64,000 nt of DNA from positions 67,316,991 to 67,380,990 of the forward strand of contig JALGPY010000003.1 of the NCBI GenBank assembly GCA_023055425.1. The letters run 5' to 3'. Made by a program: the position numbers and the translations under genes. Shown piece by piece: positions 21,665 through 33,520 of the stretch. The notes under the pieces are model-generated. The model was given only the letters and a program-made list of their open reading frames with translations. It was not told the DNA's origin and did no database searches. This stretch comes from Linanthus parryae (lineage: Eukaryota; Streptophyta; Magnoliopsida; Ericales; Polemoniaceae). The stretch's first letter is position 1, and every line of letters begins with the position of its first letter.

Positions 21665-22514
21665 GTGTTATTTTTCCATAATGTGTAAGGGTGAGTCAGT
21701 GTGCACCCTTCCACTTACAGATTGTAACACAAGGGTGGTATCTGTCCACCCTCCATCAATTGACAGGGGAAAAAATGCATGTATCCATAGTGCAGGGGGC
21801 AAATTTATTTTCTCCATAATGGAAGGCTGGGAAATGTCTTTTACCGGAAAATAATACATGTCCCCAAAATAATCGGATTCCCACATTACATCTATATTAC
21901 TAATACATGGAGGTATTTTTTGTTCATTTTGGTAATAATAGTTCAATAATAACTGTTGGATATATGCATGATCAAGGGTTGTAGAGACTCTTTAATTTGC
22001 TTGAAAATGATCGTAACGATTGATAGTTCTCATTGATACAAGTAGATGTTTCTAACAAAAAAGTAAAGGTATTCAAATGAATGATTCGATAAGAAGTAAA
22101 TAAGAATATAACGACTCTACATATTTTTATTATAAAATAATACATGTCCCCGAAATAATCGAATTGCCACATTACATCTATCTATATACTAAGGAAGTAG
22201 GGTAATTTACAGTTCATGTGTGTTAGTTGTTTTCCTTAGAGACGTTTGATGATTATAAATTTAATGGTGAAGATTAAACTCTTTTTCCATTCAAGCAATA
22301 ACTGCCCTTCCTTACTCTCTCCCCACACCACCTATGACACACTTTCCAGTTTTCATCCATCATTTTTTTTCCTTTTTCATAATAGACTCTTAGATATTGA
22401 ATAATCAATATTTAGCATCACTATAAATAGTAATAATTGAATACGGATTTGGATCCTCTCCAATCCAAATTTCGTACAGCCCCTCATGTTCAAATCTGGA
22501 CCGTTAATCTCATT
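21665..22514. other. Intergenic or element sequence with a repeated 45-bp motif
   Basis: AATAATACATGTCCCC followed by AATAATCG..TT.CCACATTACATC occurs at 21853-21895 and again at 22137-22183. It abuts the broken HDG11-like exon, so an inserted element is likely. I could not find its ends. Nothing coding is recognised. Confidence 0.4.
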
Positions 22515-23082
22515 TTTTGTGACAAACTATCGGATATGATATCAGGAAGAATCTGTTTGAACCTATTAGTCAAAATATTTGAGACTAGTTTGTAGATGAT
22601 CGTACAAGACTAATAGGTCGAAGGTCAGTCGGCCTTCTAACCTGCTTCATTTCGAGAATAAGGGCCAGAAGCATGTGGTTGAACTCCGCAAAGCTCGTTT
22701 TCATTCAAAATCGGAATCACATAATTTCCAACATTTTTTTTTTTGGAGTAATCCAGTATCTCTGAAAGAATATGGCTTGAAAGCCATCCAGCCGGTGTGC
22801 TTTTAAGGGGCCCATGTGCCTTAAACGATCGATAACTTCCTGGAGAGTGTAAGGAATCTCTATGAAGTTCCTTTGCTCCAGGCTATTACCGTCAGTAAAA
22901 GACACATTCTATCTACATCTTCATCAGAAGGGTTAGACGAATCAAAAATTATGAAAATAATTGGAGAGCACCTGGATAACTTCTTCATCAGTCGTTTTCC
23001 AATGGCCTTCATTATCTTCGAGCCTTCTAATGGAATTTTGGGCTTTCCGAGCAGAGGCCTTCCCGTGGAAGAAAGTGGTATT
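22515..23082 (-). pseudogene. L1 LINE (L1-A) reverse transcriptase part, left of the copia insertion
   Basis: Reading leftwards on the minus strand: FFHGKASARKAQNSIRRLED, HWKTTDEEVIQVLSNYFHNF, IPYTLQEVIDRLRHMGPLKA, MKQVRRPTDLRPISL and, after a frameshift, KLVSNILTNRFKQILPDIIS. These are the region before and into the LINE reverse transcriptase. Stops and frameshifts are present. The 5' continuation lies at 32199-32898, on the other side of the SIRE element. The 3' end of the LINE is missing. Confidence 0.85.
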
Positions 23083-24407
23083 TGAAAGGGGGAGTATGTA
23101 GATGGATATTCAGCACAGATACTCTAGAAAGGGGGGGGGTGAATAGAGTATGCCAACTTGTTGCAAAATTTGAGGAGGAAAAAAGTTTTAGTTCAAGTGC
23201 AAAGGAGTTCAAGGCCTTGAACACAAATTCAAGCCTTTGAAAAGAGATACAGTTAGTAATGAAACAGATAAGTCTTTTTCAAGGCCTTGAAAAGAGTTTC
23301 AAACCCTTAAAAAACAAACAAGTTTGAGTGCTGTAAAAACTGTGAATGTGAATGAACTGTAAATGCAAGAGACAAATGATTTATAGAGTTCAGTCCACTT
23401 GGACCTACGTCTCTACCTCATAGATCTTCTCCCTGAAGGATTTTCATCTCAATTCTTAGTAATCAAAAGCTAAGCCCTAGATCTCAAGCACAGAGAGTTC
23501 CCTTACTCTGTTACAGCTTGTGGTTCTCTCTAACCTATCTAGTACCTGCTCTAGCTAACTGATTAACTAAGAATTCTTTATTGTTCACCTTGAACAATCC
23601 TTGAGAATTAAATATAGAAGTATTACATAAGTGATCTACAAATAAAGTACAATACAGAAGAACACTGGAGTATAGAACAGCAGTGAGGAATGCAGTGAAC
23701 TTCTGTGAATTGGATTGTGAGAGTGATGAACTTCTTTGATGCTTGTCAATCCAGAATTGTGTCTCTCTTTTTTTGCCCGTTGGGTGTTGTTTTTTGATGC
23801 TTCAAATTGGGCTCTATTTATGCAGTTTGAAACTCTGCAAATCTCCCCAGATTTTCAGCAACAACTTCCTGTATTTTAGGCAACAACTTTGACTCTCTTC
23901 AACAACCTTCTCCAACGGATAGTTTATCACAATCTTCATAGATATTGTTGATCTTGTCTTTAAACAAATTAAGAAGCTGTCACGGAGGTATAATTGATCA
24001 TAGAATCATCTGCTTCCAATGTTTCCTTTTCCTGCAAAAGCTAGAATAGGAAACTGAACCTTCATATTTAGGAAATAGAATTTCCCTGCAAAATTGAGTC
24101 AAAACACTGGATTTAAACATGTTAGATATATCAAAACAGTTTGTATTTCATCATCAAATAATAACACATCAAGTACATGGGTGAGAGGGATGGAATTAAA
24201 TAAAAAGAGTTTACATAAACTCCCCCTCAGAACATGTATGCAGGTCAGACAGTTTCAAGGCTTTGAATCCTGGTTCAAGGCCTCGAAATAGCTCTGCTAT
24301 TTCAAGCCTGTGAAACCTGATTCAAGGCTTTCAAAACTGGTTCAAGGCCTTGAAATACCTAAGCATTTCAAGTCCATGAAACATGTGACCTTACAATCTC
24401 CCCCTTG
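23083..24407 (-). repeat. 3' LTR of the SIRE element and adjoining polypurine tract
   Basis: On the minus strand the LTR runs TGTAAGGTCACA...CCCCCTTTCA (23083-24395, 1313 bp), preceded by CAAGGGGGAGAT at 24396-24407. It contains several copies of the palindrome TTTCAAGGCCTTGAAA and its variants. Confidence 0.9.
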
Positions 24408-25764
24408 ATGAAAGACAAAACCTCAACTGTCTTGATTCTAAGTATCTGAAAAAAATATTAATTAGCACAGAATAGTAATAACGCAGTAATTCCAAAAGAT
24501 CCAACTTATTCATGAACAAAAGCAACAACTGCAAGTACGTTGATAGGTCATCTAAACAGAAATAAAAATCAAAACAACCTAAGATTTTTCTCCCCCTTTT
24601 TGACTTTCATCAAAAAGAATGAGAAGATGTTGGATCAGTGTCTGGAAAATTTTGAAAATAAAAACTTAAAAAGAAAGAATGGGAAAGAAATAGTAGGCAG
24701 GATTATGGGGTTGGGTCTTCATCTCCATCCTGATCTCCCTCTTCTTCCCCACTTTCTTCATCATTGGCTTGGACTTCTTGCGAAACCACATCTAGTTCCT
24801 CAATGAAAGAACTGATCTTCTCTATAACACTGTTGAACAAGAAGGTGAGTCCTTCCAAATATTTTCTTCCATGCTATAGTTTATTCTTCACAGCCATCCT
24901 CTGTTGTGCAGAGGGTATTTTGTGATCCTTCTTCCCTGTTTTTGATGTAGCTACAGATTTGGACGGATCCTTCTCATATCTCCCCTTGTTGGACACAGAG
25001 TACACTCCATAGGATCCTGAAGTAGTGTCTGAGTATGAGTCTTGAATGAGGATTTCTTTTCCTTTTCCTTTGACCCCTGTGTCTGTCTTTTTCTTGTCTC
25101 TCCTAGGGCTTCCAATATGGATTCCCTTCTGCTTCTCTTGTGATGATACTATAGTCTGTTTCTTCTTTCCTGTTGTTGGAATCTGGTCCTTTTTCACCAT
25201 CTTCTTTGGTGGTGAAGACTCATGTTCTTCATCAGTAAAACTCTTTGACTCTGAGACTCTTTCGACCCTCCGGCCATCTTGATTATGTCTGAGGCTCTTC
25301 TAGTGCTCATTAGGGTTTGGGAGAAGAATAGAGAGAGGTGGATTTGATACGGAGTGAAGGAGAAGAGAAGGAGATAAATACTCAGAGATTTTGTGTTTGA
25401 AAAGGAAACTGCAATATTTTTCTGATCTTAAAAGATCTGTAGTGATCAACAATGATTCAAATATTTGAAGCCGTTGGAAATAAATAATTAATACTATATT
25501 TGGCTGAAAATCAATTTGAAAAAGGTAGGAGCAATATTGAGCAAATATCTACACAAATATCACTCAATACTGAATGATCCAAAACTTATTCACTAAGCAG
25601 TTATCAGACTTATTTTCAAGGCTTTGAAAATAGTTTCAAGGTCTTGAAATGTTGTTAAGCTGAAACACATAAGACCAAAGCTTTGAATAGATTTTCAATG
25701 CTTTGAAAATCAGTTCAAACCTTTGAAGCACATAATAACTTACCTTCCTTACCTGATGCTACAC
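24408..25764 (-). pseudogene. Post-pol region of the SIRE element with a broken additional ORF
   Basis: On the minus strand a start near 25312 gives MSTRRASDIIKMAGGSKESQ. A frameshift leads to HESSPPKKMVKKDQIPTTGK and a lysine- and serine-rich stretch ending RMAVKNKL near 24874. SIRE elements often carry an env-like or other ORF in this position. I see no signal peptide, membrane segment or known fold, so the function is not named. The remainder to 24408 is non-coding. Confidence 0.5.
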
Positions 25765-28700
25765 CTAAACCAATGCATCCTTATTTAGCATGCCTAATTC
25801 CAATCTTAGAGCTGAGAATCTTTCAGCTGGCAATGGTTTAGTGAAGAAATCTGTAAGTTGTATTTTAGTAGAAACAAGTTCAAGAACAATATCACCTTTC
25901 TCAGCATGATCTCTGATGAAATTATGTCTAACATCAATATGCTTGGTTCTTGAATGTTGGACTGGATTCTTTGTAACAGATATTGCACTAGTGTTGTCAC
26001 ACTTGATGGGAATACTTCTAAAATCAAATCCAATATCCCTTAACTGTTGATCAATCCACAACACTTGTGAACAACATGCACCAGCAGATATATATTCAGC
26101 TTCAGCTGTTGATAGAGAAACTGAGCTCTGTTTCTTTGAGTGCCAACTGATCAGGGATGATCCAATAAATTGGCAAGTTCCAGAAGTGCTTTTTCTATCA
26201 ACTTTGTAACCTACAAAGTCAGCATCTGAAAATCCATGCAAAGAGAAAAAAGAATGTCTTGGATACCAAAGCCCTAAGTCTTCGGTACCATTTAGATATC
26301 TGAATATTCTCTTCACAACAGTTAAGTGTGATTCATTTGGATCAGTTTGAAATCTTGCACACACACATACACTGAACATGATATCTGGTCTACTAGAATA
26401 AGGTATAGTAAATCATACCTCTATACTCTTTCACATTGACACTCTTACCAGATTCATCTTTATCTACAGACAGTGTAGAACTCATTGGAGTCTTGATCTT
26501 TTTGGATTGAGACATGTTGTACTTGTTCAGCAAGTCCCCAGTATACTTGCTTTGATGCAGAAAGATACTCTTCTTCAATTGATGTATTTTAAGTCCAAGG
26601 AAGAAGTTCAACTCTCCCATCATACTCATTTCAAATCCCCAGCTCATAAGACTTGATAATTCTTTGAATAGAAGATCATTAGTAGATCCAAACATAATAT
26701 CATCAACATAAATCTGAACTACAAGTAAATCTTTCTCATGAGTCTTTATGAAAAGGGTCTTGTCTACCAATCCTCTTTTGAAATCATTTTCAAGCAGAAA
26801 CTTTGACAGTCTTTCATACCAAGCCCTTGGAGCTTGTTTCAAACCATAAAGAGCTTTGTCAAGTTTATAAACATGATTTGGAAACTTATCACTTTCAAAA
26901 CCAGGAGGTTGTGAAACATAAACTTCTTTTTGTAAGTAGTCATTCAGAAAAGCACATTTTACATCCATTTGAAATAGTTTCATATTTTTGAAAGATGCAA
27001 ATTCAAGCAGAATTCTAATTGCTTCTAACCTGGCAACTGGAGCAAAAATTTCATCATAATCAATACCTTCTTCTTGATTGTAACTTGAGCAACTAACCTT
27101 GCTTTGTTTCTGATCACTTTGCCATCCTCATCCAGTTTGTTTCTCAACACCCATCCGGTACCTATGACAGACTGATTTGTAGGTGGAGGAACTAGGTTCC
27201 ATACCTTGTTTCTTTCAAATTCATTGAGTTCACTTTGCATAGCTATAATCCAGTCTGCTTCTTGTAAAGCTTCCTTCACAGTTTTGGGTTCTACAAGAGA
27301 AATGAAAGCATTGAAGGCACACAGATTCTTCAACTGTGATCTTGTTTGTGTACCAGTGATTTGGTCAGAGATGATATTGTCAGCTGAATGAGATGAAAGA
27401 TATTTAATCTCTTTCTTGGAGACCATGGTTCAGATTCTCCATATATCTTCTCTGGTCTTGAAGTAGTGGCCTGATCATTCATCTCTTTCTAATCATCTTT
27501 GTTAAGGATTTGATCTCTATTTTCAAGCCCTTGCGACCTATTTTTAAGGTCTTGAAAATGGCTTCTGTTTCCTTCTGAACCTTTCTTGAACCCAAGAGAA
27601 ATCTCAGTTTCTTCTTATGATTCATGCTTGTTCAGATTCAAGTCTGCAAAACTTTCACTCAAAGAACCATCATAGCTTTCATCAAAAATAATATGAATAC
27701 TTTCTTCAACAAGCGTGGTTCTTTTATTATAACTCTATAATCTTTGCTAGTAAGAGAATAACCAAGGAATATACCTTCATCACTTCTTGCATCAAACTTA
27801 CCCAATTTGTCCTTACCGTTGTTGTGGACATAGCATGTGCAACCAAAGAGTCTGAAGTATGAGATGTTTGGCTTTCTCCCTTTGAAGAGTTCATAGGGAG
27901 TTTTCTTCAAGATAGGCCTGATCAAGCACCTGTTCAGAATACAATTTGTTGTATTCACAGCTTCTTCCCAATAATATTTTGGCAACTTATTTTCTAGAAG
28001 CATTGTCCTTGACATGTCTTCAAGAGTCCTGTTCTTTCTTTCAATAACTCCATCTGTTAAGGAGTTCTAGGAGCAGAAAAATTGTGCGAGATACCATGCT
28101 TAGTACAAAACAAATCAAATTCTAATTGATCAAATTCTCTACCATGATCACTTCTAATTGAAGCAATGGGTAGGTTTTTCAGGTTTTGAAGTTCTCTGCA
28201 AAGCTTTGAAAATTCAAAGAGGGCTTCAAATTTTTCTTTAAAAACATAACCTAAGTATATCTAGAATAATCATCTACAATAACTAGCATATACCTCTTAC
28301 CTTTTGGAGTTGGTGTCCTCATAGGAACACACAAGTCCATGTGAAGTAGTTCAATAGGTCTAGAAGTACTTACAAACTTCTTTGGTTTGAATGAGCTTCT
28401 GGTCTGCTTACCCTAAGCACAAGCTTTGCATACTTCATCTTCTTTGAACTTGATAGATGGTAATCCTCTTACCAGGTCTTTGGAGATCAATTTGTTCAAG
28501 GTATGAAAGATAATGTGACCAAGCTTTCTGTGCCAAACCCTTGAATCCTCTTTCAAGGCCTTGAGGCACTTTAAGCTTTTACCTGCAACTTTGTTAGTCT
28601 GAAGAGTATAAACATTGTTTTATCTAGAGGATGTGAGAATGCAATTGTCTGATTTCTCATTTTGCACTACACACTTCTCTTTATCAAAGATAACCTTATT

Positions 28701-29030
28701 ACCATTATCACAAAGCTGAGATACACTAAGCAAGTTAAATTTCAAACCATCAACTGGATATACATCAGAAATAGAACTTTCAGAATTTGTACCAACTTTA
28801 CCAATACCAAGAATGTTGCATTTGCCTTTGTCACCAAGAGTAATTGAACCTTCAGATTGCTCTTTCAATTCTGAGAAAAGAGATCTCTTTCCACTCATGT
28901 GTCTTGAGCAACCACTGTCCATAAACCACTTTTGTTCTTTGATGTTGGTGACAACCTGCAAACACCAATCACTGCCTTACCAGGCTGTTAGACCAAGTGT
29001 GGAATTTGGACTCATACTCAGGATCAATCA
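25765..29030 (-). pseudogene. SIRE copia pol: protease, integrase, RT, RNase H, degenerate
   Basis: From right to left: protease and pre-integrase part with WFMDSGCSRHMSG (about 28900-28930) and LLSVSQLCDNGNK. The integrase follows with HRKLGH, a CxxC region and MRTPTPKGKRYMLVIVDDYS (about 28280-28500, with stops), and its C-terminal part LFKGRKPNISYFRLFGCTCY (about 27900). The RT has [53 protein letters not shown] and an intact YVDD. RNase H follows with FSDADFVGYKVDRKSTSGTC, LSTAEAEYISA and KCDNTSAISVTKNP, ending at 25765. The frame is broken by several stops and shifts (for example near 27060, 27640 and 28400). Confidence 0.92.
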
Positions 29031-30828
29031 TGTTAGGTGGTCTGACCCCTTTAGGAACTCAAATCTGTCTGACTTGTCCTTTAAGTTGAAATGGGAATGT
29101 GTTCCTCATTATACGAGGGTCTCTTCTTCTGAAAGGACAAGTCATCTTCATACGACCAATCTTATTACAAAAATGGCACTTAAGAGAAGTTTTGCTTCCA
29201 GCTTTCACAAATCTGGTATTTTTGTTTCTTGGAAAATTTGGATTGTATCCAAAACCAGTTTTATGAACAGACTTTGAACTTCCTCCAAGAATCAAGTTTA
29301 ACTTGTGTTCATAGCCTGCAAGCTTGATTTTGACTAGTTTAGATTCTTGAAGTTTCTCAGCAAGAGTAGTCTTTTGTTTATCAAATTTATCATCCTGATG
29401 TCTTAGATTAACAAGGCTGTTACTCAGTACAGAGTTCTTAGTGACTACTTCATTGACTTGTGTTTTCAAGGCTTTGAAACAAGTTTTCAAGGCCTTGAAA
29501 TCACTGTCATTTTTCTTCTGAGAGATTTCAAGATTTTGATTTAGACAAACAAGTTGTAAATTCTCTTTTGCTTGCTCATGAACTGTTTCTTTCAAAAGTC
29601 TAATTTCTTTCAGATAATCTTCTTCATTTATAAGAATTGTTCTAAGATAATCTGAAATATCATCTTTTATTTTTGAAATTAGACAGTTTACCATTACCTC
29701 AATGTTCTTCTCAGAACTTTCATCATGGTTGTCCATGAAGCATAGGTTGGCATGTTCTTCTTCAAATTCAGATTCACTTGAGCTATCTGAATCACTCCAT
29801 GAAGTTGTCATAGATTTCTTTCTCCTGTCATGGTCTTTCTTCTGAAAGTTCTTGCTTTTCTTGTGTGGGTAATCTCTTATCAAATGTCCTTCATCACCAC
29901 ACTCAAATAATTTCATAACTTTGGATTTATTTTGTGAAGAAGACTTACCTTTGTAGTCCTTGCTACTGGATGATATATTTCTTTCTCTGTTGAAGTCTTT
30001 GTTTCCAAAGTTTTTCTTCATCTTGAGAATTATGTTCAAGGATTTGGAAATCAATGAAAAAGGATCTTAATCATCATAATCATCTTCATTTTCAAGGCTT
30101 TGAATTTTCTCATTCTCTTTGGCCTTGAGTGCTAAGTTCTTGACACCTTCAGGTAGCTCTCCATCAGCTTCATTCATGGATATTTCATGTGTCAGGAGCT
30201 TCCCTTGTAGGTCATCAAGGTTTAGTAATGAGACATCTTGAGCTTCTTCAATGGCTGTTGTTTTTGGTTCCCATTTGGCCTTTGGAAGACTTCTCAATAT
30301 CTTCCTCACCTTTTCTTCATTGGAGATATTTTTTCCCAAAGAATCAAGGTTGTTAACAATGTTTGTGAACCTCTTGAACATCTCTCTCATTGACTCATCT
30401 GCATTCATCTTGAACAGCTCATATTGCCTGAGATAGATGTTGATCTTGGTTTGCTTGACTTAACTAGTTCCTTCAACTGTCACCACAAGCTTGTCCCAGA
30501 TTTATTTTGCAGTCTTGTAGCCTGAAATCCTGTTGAACTCATCTGTACTCAAAGCACAATACAAGATGTTAATAGCTTTGTAATTCTTAGAAAATTGTTC
30601 TAACTCAGAGAAGGAGAGTGAGTCTTCAGATTTGGGAGTTTTGATCCCATCTTTCTCTGTGAAGAAAGTGTGAGGTCCATTCTGAATAATGGTCCAAAGT
30701 TATATGTCCTGATCAATGATAAACATCTTCATCAGGGCTTTCCAGTGAGCAAAGTTGTCTCCGCAAATTAAAGGAGGTCTGTTGGAAGCTCTTCCCTGTG
30801 AGAAACCACCATCACCTGCGGTACTCAT
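29031..30828 (-). pseudogene. SIRE copia gag, interrupted
   Basis: The start at 30828 gives MSTAGDGGFSQGRASNRPPL and NFAHWKALMKMFIIDQDI, then a stop. The frame resumes with MFKRFTNIVNNLDSLGKNIS and RSLPKAKWEPKTTAIEEAQD. A long lysine-rich section with coiled-coil character follows. It includes a degenerate zinc knuckle (LFECGDEGHLIRDYPHKK) near 29900 and a second cysteine-rich motif CHFCNKIGRMKMTCPF near 29120-29170. An internal repeat FKALKTCFKALKT near 29465-29500 coincides with two copies of the element's palindrome. Several stops are present. Confidence 0.87.
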
Positions 30829-30866
30829 GATCACCAGATGGCTAAATCTTATATAGTGATACAAGC

Positions 30867-30878
30867 TCTGATACCAAT
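30867..30878 (-). promoter_or_regulatory. Primer-binding site of the SIRE element
   Basis: On the minus strand TGGTATCAGAGC lies two bases inside the 5' LTR end. This is the sequence complementary to initiator methionine tRNA used by many plant copia elements. Confidence 0.85.
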
Positions 30879-32193
30879 TGAAAGGGGGAGTATGCAGATG
30901 GATATGCAACACATATACTCTAGAAGGGGGGGTTGAATAGAGTATGCCAACTTTTTGCAAAACTTGAGGAGTAAAAAAGTTTTAGTTCAAGTGAAAAGGA
31001 GTTCAAGGTCTTGAACACAAATTAAACCCTTTGAAAACAGATACAGTTAGTAATGAAACAGATAAGTCTTTTTCAAGGCCCCTTGAAAAGAGTTTCAAAC
31101 CCTTGAAAAACAGACAAGTTTGAGTGCTGTAAAAACTGTGAATGTGAATGAACTGTAAATGCAAGAGACAAATGGTTTATAGAGTTCAGTCCAATTGGGC
31201 CTACGTCTCTACCTCGGGGATCTTCTCCTTACAGGATTTTCAACTCAATTCTTATTAATCAAAAACTATGCCCTAGATCTCAAGCACAGAGAGTTCCCTT
31301 ACTCTGTTACAGCTTGTGGTTCTCTCTAACCTATCTAGTACCTTCTCTAGCTAACTGATTAACTGAGAATTCTCTATTTTTCACCTTGAACAATCCTTTA
31401 GAGTGAAATATAGAATTATTACAGAAATGATCTACCAATAAAGTAAAATACAGAAGAACATTGGAGTATAGAACTGCAATGAGGAATGCAGTGAACTTCT
31501 GTGAATTGGATTGTGAGAGTGATGAACTTCTTTGATGCTTGTCAATCCAGAATTGTGTCTCTCTATTTTGCCCGTTGAGTGTTGTTTTTCTATGCTTCAA
31601 ATTGGGCTCTATTTATGCAATTTGAAACTCTGCAAATCTCCCCAAATTTTCAGCAACAACTTCCTGTATTTTAGGCAACAGCTTTGACTCTCTTCAACAA
31701 CCTTCTCCAACGGATAGTTGATCACAATATTCAGAGATATTGTTGATATTATCTTAAACAAATTGAGAAGCTGTCACAGAGGTCTAATTGATCAGAGAAT
31801 CATCTGCTTCCAATGTCTCCTTTTCCTGCAAAAGCTAGAATAGGAAACTGAACCTTCATATTTAGGAAATAGAATTTCCCTGCAAAACTGAGTCAAAAAA
31901 CTGGATTTAAACATTTTAGATATATCAAAACAGTTTGTCTTTCATCATCAAATAATAACACATCAAGTACATGGGTGAGAGGTATGGAATTAAATCAAAA
32001 TATTTTAGATACACTCCCCCTCAGAACATGTATGCAGGTCAGACAGTTTCAAGGCTTTGAATCCTGGTTCAAGGCCTTGAAATAGCTCTGCTATTTCATG
32101 CAAGCCTGTGAAACCTGATTCAAGGCTTTGAAAATTGGTTCAAGTCCTTTAAATACCTAAGTATTTCAAGCCCATGAAACCTGTGACCTTATA
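30879..32193 (-). repeat. 5' LTR of the SIRE element
   Basis: The 1315-bp LTR is the partner of 23083-24395. On the minus strand its first bases read TATAAGG where the partner has TGTAAGG, a change in the terminal dinucleotide. The end is CCCCCTTTCA at 30879. The target duplication GTATT follows at 32194-32198. Confidence 0.9.
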
Positions 32194-32198
32194 GTATT

Positions 32199-32898
32199 TT
32201 TTCATCGCTCTTTAGCCATTGTACTCGTGATCTCTGTTGCCATTTTTTCTCATCATTAAGGAGTAAGTTCGGAAGTCCCTTTTTAGCTTTCCAGCTTTGC
32301 GCCGCAATAGGCCCATATTGTTTATGTCTTTCAAATCTTACAATCTTTTTCTTAAAATCCTTTATCTCCCCTTTTACTTTTAAAAAACTTGTTCTTGCCC
32401 AGTCTTTTAAATCATCCGCACACATCTCCAGTTTGCTCTTCATTGAGCAGTGATGATTGGGCCAGCTAGTTTTGATGGTATCGTCACACCCCCCCCCCCC
32501 AATTCTGGATCCAAGCTGATTCAAAGAAGAATCTTCTTGGTCCTATAGCTGTAGTATCATACTATTGAGCCCCAAACAATATCTCAATGGGATTGTGATC
32601 CGACGTGGATGAAATCAGGTGATTAACCCGACTATTCCCATAGGGGTTATGCCAATTAAAAATTTTCACCACCCGGTCAAATCTTTCTCGATTGTTTGCC
32701 TCGCCATCCTGATTATTACTCCACGTGTAAGGGTTTCCCATGAACCCTAGGTCCTTTAAATCACAATCTTTGAGGACCGAGAGAAAATGATCAGTTTGTA
32801 CAAGTGAAACAAACATCCCACCTCATTTTATTCTTGACTCAAAATTTGTTAAAATCACCTTTGACACAACATGGGGCGTCCCCGTGGGGTTTGAGACG
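32199..32898 (-). pseudogene. L1-A: end of endonuclease and linker to reverse transcriptase
   Basis: On the minus strand LKDCDLKDLGFMGNPYTWSN, NNRERFDRVVKIFNWHN and ISSTSDHNPIEI are the C-terminal part of a LINE endonuclease (SDH is its catalytic motif). These are followed by LKDWARTSFLKVKGEIKDFK and WQQRSRVQWLKSDEKI, the standard run-up to the reverse transcriptase. A C12 run at 32489-32500 adds to a frame problem. At 32199 the LINE is cut by the SIRE element and continues at 23082. At 32898 it is cut by a MITE. Confidence 0.85.
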
Positions 32899-33381
32899 TA
32901 GGGATGGCAATTGGGTCCGGTCCGATCCGATATCCGACATGATCCGACCCTAATAGAGAAGATCTGATCCGTTTGCAAATGGATCGGATATGGATCACAA
33001 GTTTTGTGATCCGTGAAACCCGATCCGATCCGATTAGGTTATCATACCTACTAAATTCAATAATATACATGTATTAATAGAATTACATATATAACTTTTA
33101 CTATGTTTATTTTAGATAACGTCCTAAGTTTGATATATCTATATTTATATTGTGAATAATTTGATACAATTATAGATGTAAAGTGTATGTTAATTTAATT
33201 TTGATTTTGATTCATAATAATCTTAAGCCAGATGAACTAAAAATACTGTCTGCCATGATCCGATGGGTAATCCGATTCGAATCCGGCAAAATCCGGTCCG
33301 AATCCGATCCGATCCGAAACCTTATGGATCGGATCAGGATTTAGGCTGATCCGATCCAAACCCGGTCCGTTGCCATCCTTA
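32899..33381. mobile_element. hAT-type MITE, TSD TTGAGACG/TTGAGGCG
   Basis: TAGGGATGGCAATTGGG at the left and CGTTGCCATCCTTA at the right are inverted ends. The flanking 8-bp repeats 32891-32898 and 33382-33389 match at 7 of 8 bases. The arms are filled with GATCCGATCC-type repeats in both directions and the middle is AT-rich. Taking out the element and one duplication joins L1-A into an open frame (SWSLLTRLKPHGDAPCCVKG), which proves the limits. It has no coding capacity. Confidence 0.88.
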
Positions 33382-33520
33382 TTGAGGCGCGTAAGGAGAC
33401 TCCACGAATGATGTCTCTCCGATTTTTCTAGATCCCCATAGAATTACGTAAAACACCAATGAAATTCTTCATCAAATTCGATACTACAGTGAATATAGTT
33501 GATCAAGCTGGAGATAAGGG
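33382..33520 (-). pseudogene. L1-A: middle of endonuclease
   Basis: On the minus strand IHCSIEFDEEFHWCFT, a stop, FYGDLEKSERHHSWSLLTRL and, across the MITE, HGDAPCCVKGDFNK match the LINE endonuclease around its GDFN motif. It is bounded on the right by the start of an LTR at 33521. Confidence 0.82.

Larger units (their letters stand above)
23083..32193 (-). mobile_element. SIRE-type Ty1/copia element with TSD GTATT, decayed
   Basis: The 9.1-kb element lies between GTATT at 23078-23082 and GTATT at 32194-32198. Its LTRs are 30879-32193 (5') and 23083-24395 (3'). It has a PBS with TGGTATCAGAGC, the order gag, protease, integrase, RT and RNase H on the minus strand, a further open frame after pol, and a polypurine tract AAGGGGGAGAT. 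Long LTRs, the extra 3' ORF and the protein style fit the SIRE lineage. It inserted into L1-A: LINE protein sequence continues on both sides. Numerous stops make it inactive. Confidence 0.93.

Noticed and set aside
22178..22200. Possible Helitron 5' end (TCTATCTATATACTAAGG)
   Set aside because: The motif is suggestive but no matching hairpin-CTRR 3' end was found at a sensible distance, and a similar motif occurs nearby at 21888.
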